A stretch of DNA of 64,000 nt from Faecalicatena absiana (GTDB taxonomy: Bacteria > Bacillota > Bacilli > Lactobacillales > Lactobacillaceae). Both the position numbers and the translations under genes were made by a program. The notes beneath the pieces were generated by a model. It ran no database searches. It saw only the letters and a program-made list of their open reading frames with translations, and was not told the origin of the DNA. The stretch lies in the NCBI GenBank assembly GCA_017309015.1, contig JAEDAG010000002.1, positions 250,837 through 314,836 of the forward strand, given 5' to 3'. Shown piece after piece: positions 54,139 to 61,575 of this stretch; the stretch's first letter is position 1, and every line of letters starts with the position of its first letter.

Positions 54139-55248
54139 CTAAATTAAAGCTCTTCTGGTTCCTAAGCCAATTCCGCCCGGAGTGTAAGCCTTGATCAGGC
54201 AGCCGGCGGGCACGGTGATAAAGCCGACCCCGGCAAACAAGACGTCGCTCCGGTATTTAATATTGTATTCCTGCCCCTTAAGCGCTGGCAATTCATCCTT
54301 GGCACCCGGCGGGGTCAGCAGCTCGCCGACATGCTTTTCGTAAAACTCGTCAGCCTTCTCCGTCTTGGTCCGGTGGACATACATGCTTCTTGAGGCATAG
54401 ACCGTAAAGGAAGTTGATGGCCCTTGCAGGTAGTCGATCCGCCCTAAGCCAGCCAGGAAGATCGTATTCCCAGGCAGCAATTGGTAGGTGGCCGGCTTAA
54501 GCGGCTTCTTTGGCGCGACAATGTCCAGCTCCTTTGGATCCAGCTTGCTTGCCAATTGCTTCTTGGTCATGATCCCTGGGGTGTCGACCAGGAAGTGGCC
54601 GTTGTCCAGCGGAATCTCGATCCGGTCCAAAGTGGTTCCCGGGAAGCGGGAAGTCGTGATCAGGTTCTGCACGTCGCCCATTTCGTCGATAATGGCGTTG
54701 ATCAGAGTCGACTTGCCGACGTTGGTCGTGCCGACGAAGTAAACGTCCTGGTCTTGGCTGTTGGCGTTCAAATACTTGATCAAGTCGTTCAGGTTCTTCT
54801 TCTTAGCGGCACTGATCAAGAAGATTTCCTTTGGGTAAAGGCCCATCCGGTTGGCTTCTTGCCGCATCCAGTCCTTGATCTTGCTTTCCTTAGAGTTCTT
54901 TGGGAAGAGGTCAAACTTGTTGCCGACCAGGATAAAGTCATTTTGGCCGACAAAGCGCTTGAGGGAGGCGATCAAGGAATTAGAGAAGTCAAACAAGTCA
55001 ACAACGTTGACAATCAAGGCCTTCTTGCTAGACAGGCTGTTGAGCAAGGCTAAAAAGTCGTCGTTGTCTAAGGCGACTGGCATGATCTCGTTATAATGGC
55101 GCAAGCGGAAGCAGCGCTGGCAGTAAACTTCTTCGTTTTCCCCATCTAAAACCTTCTGCAAGGCACTTTGGGGCAAGTAGCCAGGCAGGCTCTTGTCTTC
55201 GCTTTGCAGGCTGGCTCCGCAGCCGATGCAGCGAATTTCTTCACCCAT
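54139..55248 (-). CDS. yqeH: Ribosome biogenesis GTPase YqeH
   Basis: 369-residue circularly permuted GTPase for 30S assembly. Zinc-binding N-terminus: CIGCGASLQ with CQRC. Permuted motif order: NKFD (G4) before GTTNVGKST (G1), then DTPG (G3). AAAGGAGG precedes the ATG. It is the first gene of the yqeH-nadD-yqeK-rsfS-tmcAL-DUF177 operon. Confidence 0.95.
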   Translation of the reverse strand: MGEEIRCIGCGASLQSEDKSLPGYLPQSALQKVLDGENEEVYCQRCFRLRHYNEIMPVALDNDDFLALLNSLSSKKALIVNVVDLFDFSNSLIASLKRFVGQNDFILVGNKFDLFPKNSKESKIKDWMRQEANRMGLYPKEIFLISAAKKKNLNDLIKYLNANSQDQDVYFVGTTNVGKSTLINAIIDEMGDVQNLITTSRFPGTTLDRIEIPLDNGHFLVDTPGIMTKKQLASKLDPKELDIVAPKKPLKPATYQLLPGNTIFLAGLGRIDYLQGPSTSFTVYASRSMYVHRTKTEKADEFYEKHVGELLTPPGAKDELPALKGQEYNIKYRSDVLFAGVGFITVPAGCLIKAYTPGGIGLGTRRALI

Positions 55249-55355
55249 GGAAAAATCCTCCTTTTAATTTTTTCTACCTTCAATTATATAAAAAATACTT
55301 CATGAGCACAAAGAAAAAACGCACCTAGCAGATGCTAGATGCGTCTCTTAGTGAC

Positions 55356-55712
55356 TTAAGCCAAAGCCTTCTTAGCAGTTTCTGCTAAAGCAGCAAAAGT
55401 CTTTTCGTCGTTGTAAGCAATGTCAGCCAACATCTTGCGGTTCATGTCAACGCCAGCAAGCTTCAAGCCGTGCATCATCTTTGAGTATGACAAGCCGTTT
55501 TGACGAGCAGCAGCGTTGATACGAGCGATCCACAATCTTCTGAATTCGCTCTTACGCTTCTTACGGTCACGGAATGCGTACTTGTATGAAACAAATAATT
55601 GCGTACTTGCGGCCTTAAATTGAACGTGCTTTGAACCACGGTAACCCTTGGCAAGCTTCAAAACCTTCTTACGACGTGCGCGTGTAACGGTACCACCTTT
55701 AACTCTTGGCAT
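55356..55712 (-). CDS. rplT: 50S ribosomal protein L20
   Basis: 118-residue L20: [20 protein letters not shown] start, [38 protein letters not shown] precedes the ATG. It is the last gene of infC-rpmI-rplT and is likely the repressor of the operon through its leader RNA. Confidence 0.97.
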   Translation of the reverse strand: MPRVKGGTVTRARRKKVLKLAKGYRGSKHVQFKAASTQLFVSYKYAFRDRKKRKSEFRRLWIARINAAARQNGLSYSKMMHGLKLAGVDMNRKMLADIAYNDEKTFAALAETAKKALA

Positions 55713-55756
55713 CTGAAAATCCTCCTAATATCGTTAGTGTATTAAAAAATAGTAAA

Positions 55757-55957
55757 TTAACGCATTTGGGAAAGCATTTGCTTGATGCGCTTCAAGTCGC
55801 TGCGTGAAACCATAGCGGCTTTTCTCAAATGACGACGTTGCTTCTTAGTCTTGCCGTGGAAACGGTGGCCAGTGAAGGCGTGGTGACGCTTCAAACCGCC
55901 GTTACCAGTTCTCTTAAAACGCTTAGCTGAAGCGCGGTGGGTTTTCATCTTTGGCAT
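55757..55957 (-). CDS. rpmI: 50S ribosomal protein L35
   Basis: 66-residue L35: [20 protein letters not shown], then the [12 protein letters not shown]... basic part. GGAGGA precedes the ATG. Confidence 0.97.
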   Translation of the reverse strand: MPKMKTHRASAKRFKRTGNGGLKRHHAFTGHRFHGKTKKQRRHLRKAAMVSRSDLKRIKQMLSQMR

Positions 55958-55977
55958 GGTAAAATTCCTCCAATTAA

Positions 55978-56520
55978 CTATTTTTTACTTTTGTCTTTAT
56001 CGCTCTTAGGACTGAGCATTAAAAACATTTGACGGCCTTCCATCTTCGGCCGGCTGGTTACAACAGCAATATCCGAAGTCTCATCGGCCATCTTTTCAAG
56101 CACTTGTTGTCCTAATTCCTTGTGCGTGATTGCGCGGCCTCTGAAACGAATCGAAACACGAACCTTAGCGCCTTCTTTTTCTAAGAACTTACGTGCATGC
56201 TTCAACTTGGTTTCGAAGTCATTGCCTTCAATCGTTGGACTTAAACGAATTTCCTTAACGCTTACTTGCTTGGAGTTCTTGCGGGATTCCTTCAGCTTCT
56301 TTTGTTGTTCGAAGCGGTACTTCCCGTAATCAAGAATCTTGGCAACTGGTGGCTTGGCATTTGGTGAAATCAAAGCCAAATCTAAGCCGGCATCGCTTGC
56401 TTGGCGCAAAGCTTCGTTTCTTGACACAACCCCAACTTGTTCACCGTCAGCATTGATTAAGCGAACTTCACGAGCACGAATGCTTTCGTTGAGGATCATG
56501 CTATTTTGTTTCTGTGGTAT
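55978..56520 (-). CDS. infC: Translation initiation factor IF-3, apparent AUA start
   Basis: IF-3 of about 180 residues: N domain with [18 protein letters not shown], then a Lys-rich linker and the C domain with [18 protein letters not shown]. The ATG at 56497-56499 has no ribosome binding site. Seven codons upstream and in frame, the triplet ATA (complement of 56518-56520) lies 7 bases after a perfect GGAGGTG. The AUA start is therefore preferred. IF-3 genes often begin with AUU or another rare triplet, which gives autoregulation by IF-3 proofreading. First gene of infC-rpmI-rplT. Confidence 0.88.
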   Translation of the reverse strand: MPQKQNSMILNESIRAREVRLINADGEQVGVVSRNEALRQASDAGLDLALISPNAKPPVAKILDYGKYRFEQQKKLKESRKNSKQVSVKEIRLSPTIEGNDFETKLKHARKFLEKEGAKVRVSIRFRGRAITHKELGQQVLEKMADETSDIAVVTSRPKMEGRQMFLMLSPKSDKDKSKK

Positions 56521-56668
56521 AACTGTTCACCTCCATGTTAATCTCGAGGACAAGAAAAAAGCGGGTAAATAACACCCGCCTTAAAAATCAACAGAAAATA
56601 TCGATTTGCCTAGAGGTTAATTAACTTAGGCGAGAAGCGGGGGCTTCTTCTTGTTCTCAACTTCTACT
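56521..56668 (-). promoter_or_regulatory. L20-type leader of infC-rpmI-rplT
   Basis: Between promoter and infC lies a structured non-coding leader ending in a small terminator, GCGGGT-GTTATTT-ACCCGC-TTTTTT (complement of 56555-56579). In other Firmicutes the infC leader is bound by L20, which promotes termination. The CCCCCGCTTCTCGCC segment resembles that family. Assigned by context and terminator. Confidence 0.65.
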
Positions 56669-56697
56669 ATTGTACTAGGTCTAAGATTGCCCGTCAA
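56669..56697 (-). promoter_or_regulatory. Promoter of infC-rpmI-rplT
   Basis: On the minus strand TTGACG (complement of 56692-56697), 17 bases, TACAAT (complement of 56669-56674). Confidence 0.85.
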
Positions 56698-56725
56698 GGA
56701 CTAATTTCACTTTCAGCCTGATTAC

Positions 56726-57040
56726 TTAAAGCTTAATTTTGCCAATTGCAACAGGAACGTATTCCTTATATGCTTGGAGCATTTCTTTAACGACTTTTTC
56801 TGCCAAAGGCAGACTCAATCTTTCATTCAGCTTCTCTTGGAAGTCGGCAAAGCTAATCACTTCATCCTTGAGAGAAATCTCCGCAAACAGTTTGTCGATC
56901 TCATGCGCATCCTCAGCGCTGATATCGTAATAGAGCAAAAATGCTGCTCGATTTTTAGGCATACCAAGCTTGTCGATGCAGTCTGCTAAGACCGATTTGA
57001 TCAAATACAGTTGATAGTCCAATTCATTTCCTTCTGACAT
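56726..57040 (-). CDS. Hypothetical helical protein, coupled to the upstream ORF
   Basis: 104 residues, no family recognised. It is predicted nearly all helical with many acidic residues (SAEDAHEIDKLFAEISLKDE) and a C-terminal LPLAEKVVKEMLQAYKEYVP helix. The ATG overlaps the end of the 57042-57422 ORF (TAAAATG), so the two are translationally coupled. A small acidic helical partner of a cationic protein recalls toxin-immunity or bacteriocin-immunity pairs, but this is inference. It lies just downstream of the bacteriocin operon, with lower G+C than the housekeeping genes. Confidence 0.65.
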   Translation of the reverse strand: MSEGNELDYQLYLIKSVLADCIDKLGMPKNRAAFLLYYDISAEDAHEIDKLFAEISLKDEVISFADFQEKLNERLSLPLAEKVVKEMLQAYKEYVPVAIGKIKL

Positions 57041-57041
57041 T

Positions 57042-57422
57042 TTATACCACGAACTCCAATGCTTGTCTAATCCAAAAGGCTAATGTTCTAGCAGTACTTG
57101 ATTTTACTCCCGATGAAATTAAGGCCCTAGCCACTTGACTTTCTACTGTTGCAAATGGCAGCGATTCCCACTTTAGGAGTTTTCTAAATGTTGGAGTTAT
57201 TATGTTTAAAAAGTGTCCAACCTTAACTGCAGCACTTCTCCCAGCTATTTTATCAACGGCTTTAATTAATAGATTTTTGTTCTTTAAAACTTTTTTTATG
57301 ACAAATTTGGCACTTTGGCCTACTGCAAGTTTTGATTCATTCAGTGAACCATCACTCACAACATTAATTCCATTTGTTGGAATTTGGAACACCTGGGTAT
57401 TGTTATTAGATCGTTGGTTCAA
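57042..57422 (-). CDS. Hypothetical cationic protein, possibly 5'-truncated
   Basis: 126 residues, strongly A+T-rich, no family recognised. The sequence is cationic (VKKVL-type segments, KIAGRSAAVKVGHFLNI) with amphipathic helices. The only start is TTG 57420-57422, without a ribosome binding site. The same frame stays open for 30 further codons upstream, to a TAG near 57528, past a GGAGGG site at 57499-57504, without any ATG, GTG or TTG. It could be a degraded gene, or begin at a rare codon. Coupling to the next ORF suggests a two-gene unit. Confidence 0.5.
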   Translation of the reverse strand: MNQRSNNNTQVFQIPTNGINVVSDGSLNESKLAVGQSAKFVIKKVLKNKNLLIKAVDKIAGRSAAVKVGHFLNIITPTFRKLLKWESLPFATVESQVARALISSGVKSSTARTLAFWIRQALEFVV

Positions 57423-57546
57423 ACTAGCATCTTCAACCGCTTGAGCAACACTAATAGTAGTATCCGTAAGAACAGTTCCAAAAGCCCAAAAATTATACCC
57501 TCCGAAATATAAGGTATATAAAACACACTAACATTTTTATCTACTT

Positions 57547-57873
57547 TCAGCCAGTAATCTGCTTGTACTTAGCAGCGCTGATGTATTCGACGTAGGAAAC
57601 GTACTGGCCCTTATGCTTGATGGTAAGGTAGCCCTTAGCTGGGTCATAGCCACCTACGCTAGCCAGCTGGTAGTTTTCTTTTTGTCCCCTTTCATCATAG
57701 ATGGTCACGTTCGTGTAGTTTTGAGTGCCGGTGGCAACTTTAGCGTAGCTGGTTTCAGCCTTGATAAAAGGATTGATCCGATCGGTCACTGAGTTGTGGA
57801 CCAGCATGAAGAAGGCTGCGACGCCGGCAGCAAGGATAGCGATGGCAGTTAAAATTTTAGTCAGTTTGTTCAT
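57547..57873 (-). CDS. YxeA family protein
   Basis: 108-residue protein with an N-terminal membrane anchor (LTKILTAIAILAAGVAAFFML) and the YxeA/DUF1093 pattern, YAKVATGTQNYTNVTIYDERG and a GYLTIKHKGQYVSYVEYI tail. In lactococcin-972-type loci small secreted proteins often accompany the ABC genes; the role is unknown. GGAGA precedes the ATG. It follows the ABC ATPase gene by 14 bases in the same operon. Confidence 0.87.
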   Translation of the reverse strand: MNKLTKILTAIAILAAGVAAFFMLVHNSVTDRINPFIKAETSYAKVATGTQNYTNVTIYDERGQKENYQLASVGGYDPAKGYLTIKHKGQYVSYVEYISAAKYKQITG

Positions 57874-57887
57874 ATCTATATCTCCAT

Positions 57888-58538
57888 TTAATTCTTGTAA
57901 ATCTGAATTTCTTGCTTGGCAAGTTCAATAATGTAATCACACTGCTGCCAGACAGCTGGTGAGTGCGTGGCGATCAATAAAGTAGCGTCTGATCCAAAGT
58001 CATTTAAAAGTGAATCCAGAACCAGCTGGCCGTTTCCCGCGTCCAATGACCCGGTTGGCTCATCGGCAAAGATGATCTGCGGCTTTTTGAGCAGGATCCG
58101 GGCCAAAGCCACCCGCTGCTGCTCCCCACCGCTTAAGCTGTAGGCCGTCTGAGCCAGGTCAGCCCTAACGTCCAAATGGTCAAGTACTTGCTGCATCAGC
58201 TTCTGCTTTTCCTTCCGGCTGCCCTTGGCATCGGCTAAGCCAATAGCCAGGTTGCTTTCAATGCTTTCATTGTCAATCAAAGCAAAATTTTGAAAGACAT
58301 AGCCGAATTTTTCCCGACGCAGCCGTTTGATGTTCTGCTTATTGACCTCAAGGTCATCGATTAAAACGCGGCCGCTAGTAGCTTTTTCCAAGCCGCTCAG
58401 CATATTCAGCAAGGTACTCTTCCCTGCCCCGCTGCGGCCAACAATTGCATAGCTCTTGCCGCTTTCCAGCTGGAAGCTGCTTTCTTTTAAGATGACTTTT
58501 TCATCAAAAGATTTGCTTAGTTTTTCTGCTTTTATCAT
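57888..58538 (-). CDS. ABC transporter ATP-binding protein of the bacteriocin locus
   Basis: 216-residue ATPase: Walker A GRSGAGKST, signature LSGGEQQRVALARILL, Walker B IIFADEPTGSLD, and the switch His in IATHS. It resembles LolD/MacB-type ATPases paired with DUF1430 permeases. GAGGA precedes the ATG. It lies 9 bases after the permease gene; the two presumably form a complex that protects from or exports the bacteriocin. Confidence 0.93.
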   Translation of the reverse strand: MIKAEKLSKSFDEKVILKESSFQLESGKSYAIVGRSGAGKSTLLNMLSGLEKATSGRVLIDDLEVNKQNIKRLRREKFGYVFQNFALIDNESIESNLAIGLADAKGSRKEKQKLMQQVLDHLDVRADLAQTAYSLSGGEQQRVALARILLKKPQIIFADEPTGSLDAGNGQLVLDSLLNDFGSDATLLIATHSPAVWQQCDYIIELAKQEIQIYKN

Positions 58539-58547
58539 AATCTATCC

Positions 58548-60524
58548 TCAGTTTCCGCGGTTTAAGCCCCGCAGCATATTGCTTTCCGCCTGCTTAGCGC
58601 TCAGAGCGATAGCGGCAACTTCCAAGGCCGCTAAGAGCAAACCAAGCCAGAAGATACCGGTCTGCCCCTGCCGGACAAGCACAAAGGTCAGTAAGGTCAA
58701 ATCAGTCACGGCATTAGCCAGGGCAAACTGACTGACCAGCTTGCGGTTGCTTAAGCCAAAGACCTGGTAGACAGTCAGCCGCCGCTTTTTGCTCTCAAAG
58801 AAGCTGGCACTGACATAGCTGACCATGAAGAACATCTGCGTCAAAGACAAGGCAGCGATAACGCCAATAATCGACAGTTCTGTCAAAAGCTGGGCATAAA
58901 GGCTGGCAGCTGTACTCTTGACATTGGTGATGCCGTTGACGTAGCTGGTCAAACCAGTCTCTTTGATCCCCTTCTGCAGCTTGGCCAGGCTTGGAAAGAC
59001 CACTTGTCCTTGAGTCAAACTGGCCGTAAAGAAGTCGTCAGACAATAGTTTAGCGTCAATGGCCAGGATAATCGGATCGGTTGAAACCGAATTGGCAATA
59101 TCCTGACCAGCCGTATAATTAAAGACCTGCTGGCTTTGGATGTAGACTAACTTATATTTGATTTGCTTAGTTTTCCCATAGACATTGGGTAAGGTCTGCT
59201 GGAACTTGATCCAGGATTTTACCTTCTTTTCAAAGGCAGCTTTTTGGTAAGCCCGGTCTTTCGGGAGCAGGATGTAAACGGTATTTGTGGCATTTGCCGT
59301 TACCTTTTTCCCCTGCTCATCTCTGACTGAACTAGCTTTTAAGAAGGCAAGGTTGACAACCAAGACATTGCCGTTTTGGATGTCGGTGCTGGAGGAAGCT
59401 GGCTGGAACTGCTGGGCATTTTTGGCAAGGATGGCCTGCTTGTCGCTGGCCACCAGGCGGTGCACCTTCCGGTCAACTTCCTTCACCCGCTTTTCGTTGC
59501 CCTGGTCAACTTGGCCAAGGTTGGCAATGTAGCTGGCTGGCTTCTTTTGCCAGATCTGCATGATTTGTTTATCCTGCTGGTAAGCAGAGTATTTTTGCCC
59601 TAAGCTGGCCAGGTTTACACCAAGCAAGAGCACGATGGCTATTTTTAAAACATAGCCTAAGTATAAGAAGCCCTTGCCGGCAAACTGACCCTTGATGGCC
59701 GCGTAAGGCTTGATCAAGGCCAGGCTGACATAGGAGATGAAGTCAAAGATCCAGTAAGTTACAGATAATGCCAAGAGAAGCAGGCAGATCGCCTTAATGT
59801 AAAAGAGGCTGCCCTGACCGTTTAATGATCTAGTGGCCAGGAGGCTAAAGACGATTAAGGGCAGGAGAATCGTCAATATAAAAGGAAGAATTTCTTTTGC
59901 GAAGTCGCGGCGGAAGATTTTCCCAGAGCTTAGACCATTGACCTGTAAGATCGCGTACTCTTTGTAGCGGAAGGACTTGTCCAGAATCATGATGATCAAG
60001 AGCATCCCCAACAAACTGGAGAAGACCAAGAGTCCATCTTGATAAACCGTATTGTTCAAGAGCTCATCTTTAAAGGAAGATTTGTAGACAGTCACCTGCA
60101 AACCAGCTTCGCTTAAGTCAGAGGCTAAGGAAGCAAACTGGGCAGTTGTGGCATTGGTATAGTAGTTGCCTAAAACGTCCTCAAGCATCAATTCACTCTT
60201 GCTTAGGCGTTTGACCTGGCTCTTCTTCCGCCAGGAATATTGTGTGTTGCTGCTGGAATTAAAATTGTAGACCAGCTTGGTGTTTTTACCATCCTGGTCA
60301 AGCAAGCGCAGCTTGACCAGGTCGATCCCAGCTGATTCGGCATCTTTGACCAAGAGCTGATAGATCTCTTTCTTCGACTTTTTCTTGTCCCACGACGTAA
60401 TCGACACGACTTGGTGCAGATTTGGAACGCTCTGCAAATCATAGTCCTGCACCAGGCTAAGCAAGAGCCAGGATAAAACGACGACAATTGCCGCGAACAA
60501 GGTGTTTTTAATTTTTGAAATCAT
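58548..60524 (-). CDS. DUF1430 family bacteriocin-associated ABC permease
   Basis: 658-residue membrane protein: an N-terminal helix (TLFAAIVVVLSWLLLSLV), an extracytoplasmic domain, a first cluster of four helices (about 165-310), a second large extracytoplasmic domain, and a last cluster of three helices near the C-terminus. This is the layout of bacteriocin-associated integral membrane (putative immunity) proteins. The ATG at 60522-60524 has AAGG 6 bases upstream; another ATG two codons earlier is too close. It follows the bacteriocin gene after a hairpin. Confidence 0.87.
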   Translation of the reverse strand: MISKIKNTLFAAIVVVLSWLLLSLVQDYDLQSVPNLHQVVSITSWDKKKSKKEIYQLLVKDAESAGIDLVKLRLLDQDGKNTKLVYNFNSSSNTQYSWRKKSQVKRLSKSELMLEDVLGNYYTNATTAQFASLASDLSEAGLQVTVYKSSFKDELLNNTVYQDGLLVFSSLLGMLLIIMILDKSFRYKEYAILQVNGLSSGKIFRRDFAKEILPFILTILLPLIVFSLLATRSLNGQGSLFYIKAICLLLLALSVTYWIFDFISYVSLALIKPYAAIKGQFAGKGFLYLGYVLKIAIVLLLGVNLASLGQKYSAYQQDKQIMQIWQKKPASYIANLGQVDQGNEKRVKEVDRKVHRLVASDKQAILAKNAQQFQPASSSTDIQNGNVLVVNLAFLKASSVRDEQGKKVTANATNTVYILLPKDRAYQKAAFEKKVKSWIKFQQTLPNVYGKTKQIKYKLVYIQSQQVFNYTAGQDIANSVSTDPIILAIDAKLLSDDFFTASLTQGQVVFPSLAKLQKGIKETGLTSYVNGITNVKSTAASLYAQLLTELSIIGVIAALSLTQMFFMVSYVSASFFESKKRRLTVYQVFGLSNRKLVSQFALANAVTDLTLLTFVLVRQGQTGIFWLGLLLAALEVAAIALSAKQAESNMLRGLNRGN

Positions 60525-60534
60525 ATCCATCCTT

Positions 60535-60573
60535 AAAAATATAACTCACAGCATTCACTACTGTGAGTTATAA
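60535..60573 (-). terminator. Hairpin between the bacteriocin gene and its ABC genes
   Basis: ATAACTCACAG and CTGTGAGTTAT pair with a 9-base loop, then ATTTTTAAGG on the minus strand. Likely a partial terminator or mRNA stabiliser that sets a high bacteriocin to transporter ratio. Confidence 0.7.
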
Positions 60574-60582
60574 TCACGACAA

Positions 60583-60876
60583 TTATTTTACGTCGTAGTA
60601 ACTTTGGTTGCCAGCCGCTGCTTTTGCTGCTGATGCACGTGCTTGAGTTTTTGCCTTGATCCAGCCACTAGTCACATAATACTTACCCTCTACTGATGCC
60701 TTGTGGGTCTTTGAATTATGAGAGTAATATGACCAAACATACTTTGAACCAACACCATAATTCCAAGTACCACCTTGTGCATCAATCACATATGATGAAG
60801 CCAGGACTGGAACAGCTGAAAACGCAATGGCTGTAGTGGCAAAAGCTGCCACTGCAAAACTTTTAATCTTATTCAT
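60583..60876 (-). CDS. Lactococcin 972 family bacteriocin precursor
   Basis: 97-residue secreted peptide. The signal peptide (FAVAAFATTAIAFSAVPVLA) is followed by a mature part of about 70 residues beginning near SYVIDAQ. GGTWNYGVGSKYVWSYYSH and SKTHKASVEG fit the lactococcin-972 pattern (GTW..G.G, a SY/H cluster and a SKTH turn). That peptide blocks septum formation through lipid II. No leader of the GG type or lanthionine machinery is present. AAAGGAG precedes the ATG. It heads an operon with DUF1430, ABC and YxeA genes. Confidence 0.9.
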   Translation of the reverse strand: MNKIKSFAVAAFATTAIAFSAVPVLASSYVIDAQGGTWNYGVGSKYVWSYYSHNSKTHKASVEGKYYVTSGWIKAKTQARASAAKAAAGNQSYYDVK

Positions 60877-60912
60877 AATAGTCTCCTTTTTTTATAATTT
60901 TTGATTTATCTA

Positions 60913-60941
60913 ACTTTACCATCCCCATATTTTCTTGTCAA
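60913..60941 (-). promoter_or_regulatory. Promoter of the bacteriocin operon
   Basis: On the minus strand TTGACA (complement of 60936-60941), 17 bases, TAAAGT (complement of 60913-60918). Confidence 0.85.
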
Positions 60942-61049
60942 TAGTCATATTATTCCCTTTAAGCAATACTTTCTGCAAAAATATACTCGTATATTGAAAT
61001 GAATACGTCTTATACTTAAGAAACAAATTCGATTAAGTTCAATATTAAT

Positions 61050-61304
61050 CTATTCCATCAAGCCGATGTATATAAGAATAGCCGCCAATATAACTCCAGT
61101 TACAAATGTGATCCAATTGATAATCTTTTTGACTCTGTCAGAGACTGAATCACTCCGCAAAAGTTCATAACTGCCTAAGCCTGCCAGTGATATTGGAATA
61201 ATGTTCCAGTAGTTGCTATTGTGGTGGGTCAAATGATCAACAACATATGTCAAAATGAACAGAATCAACGTATTCGCAAGAACTTTCACAACAATCTGCT
61301 TCAT
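61050..61304 (-). CDS. Small membrane protein of unknown function
   Basis: 84 residues with three predicted hydrophobic segments (VLANTLILFILTYVV, NIIPISLAGLGSY, INWITFVTGVILAAILIYIG). GGAGGAAGAAGG precedes ATG 61302-61304; a longer frame upstream has no such site. No family recognised. Its position beside the bacteriocin gene makes an immunity role possible but unsupported. Confidence 0.65.
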   Translation of the reverse strand: MKQIVVKVLANTLILFILTYVVDHLTHHNSNYWNIIPISLAGLGSYELLRSDSVSDRVKKIINWITFVTGVILAAILIYIGLME

Positions 61305-61437
61305 ATTTCCTTCTTCCTCCCCTTTTCTCATCTCTTTAATTCGCTTTCTTTTGAAATTATCATATATAGCCATACTAATCAAGGAAACTCTCCATTCGCT
61401 TTTATCAATCATTCATCTGAAATATGTCCTTGTATAC

Positions 61438-61477
61438 GCAAAAAATCTCGCTTCAGAGTTGAGACAGGATTTTTTAT
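61438..61477. terminator. Terminator-like hairpin
   Basis: AAAAATC..CGCTTCAGAG with TTGAGACAGGATTTTT, similar in sequence to the hairpin at 63000. Confidence 0.65.
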
Positions 61478-61501
61478 CACTTCAATTTCCTCAATTAACA
61501 A

Positions 61502-61551
61502 TATCGTAAACTTGTATATCGTAAACTTGTAAAGTATAATATTGTAAACTG
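61502..61551 (+). promoter_or_regulatory. Promoter with direct repeats ahead of the AAA ATPase gene
   Basis: TTGTAT (61512-61517), 17 bases, TATAAT (61535-61540). Two copies of TATCGTAAACTTG lie 15 bases apart (61502, 61517), overlapping the promoter, and a third variant, TATTGTAAACTG, starts at 61540. The pattern suits a repressor operator. Confidence 0.75.
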
Positions 61552-61575
61552 TATTATTGCTAACGAGGTGTTTCA

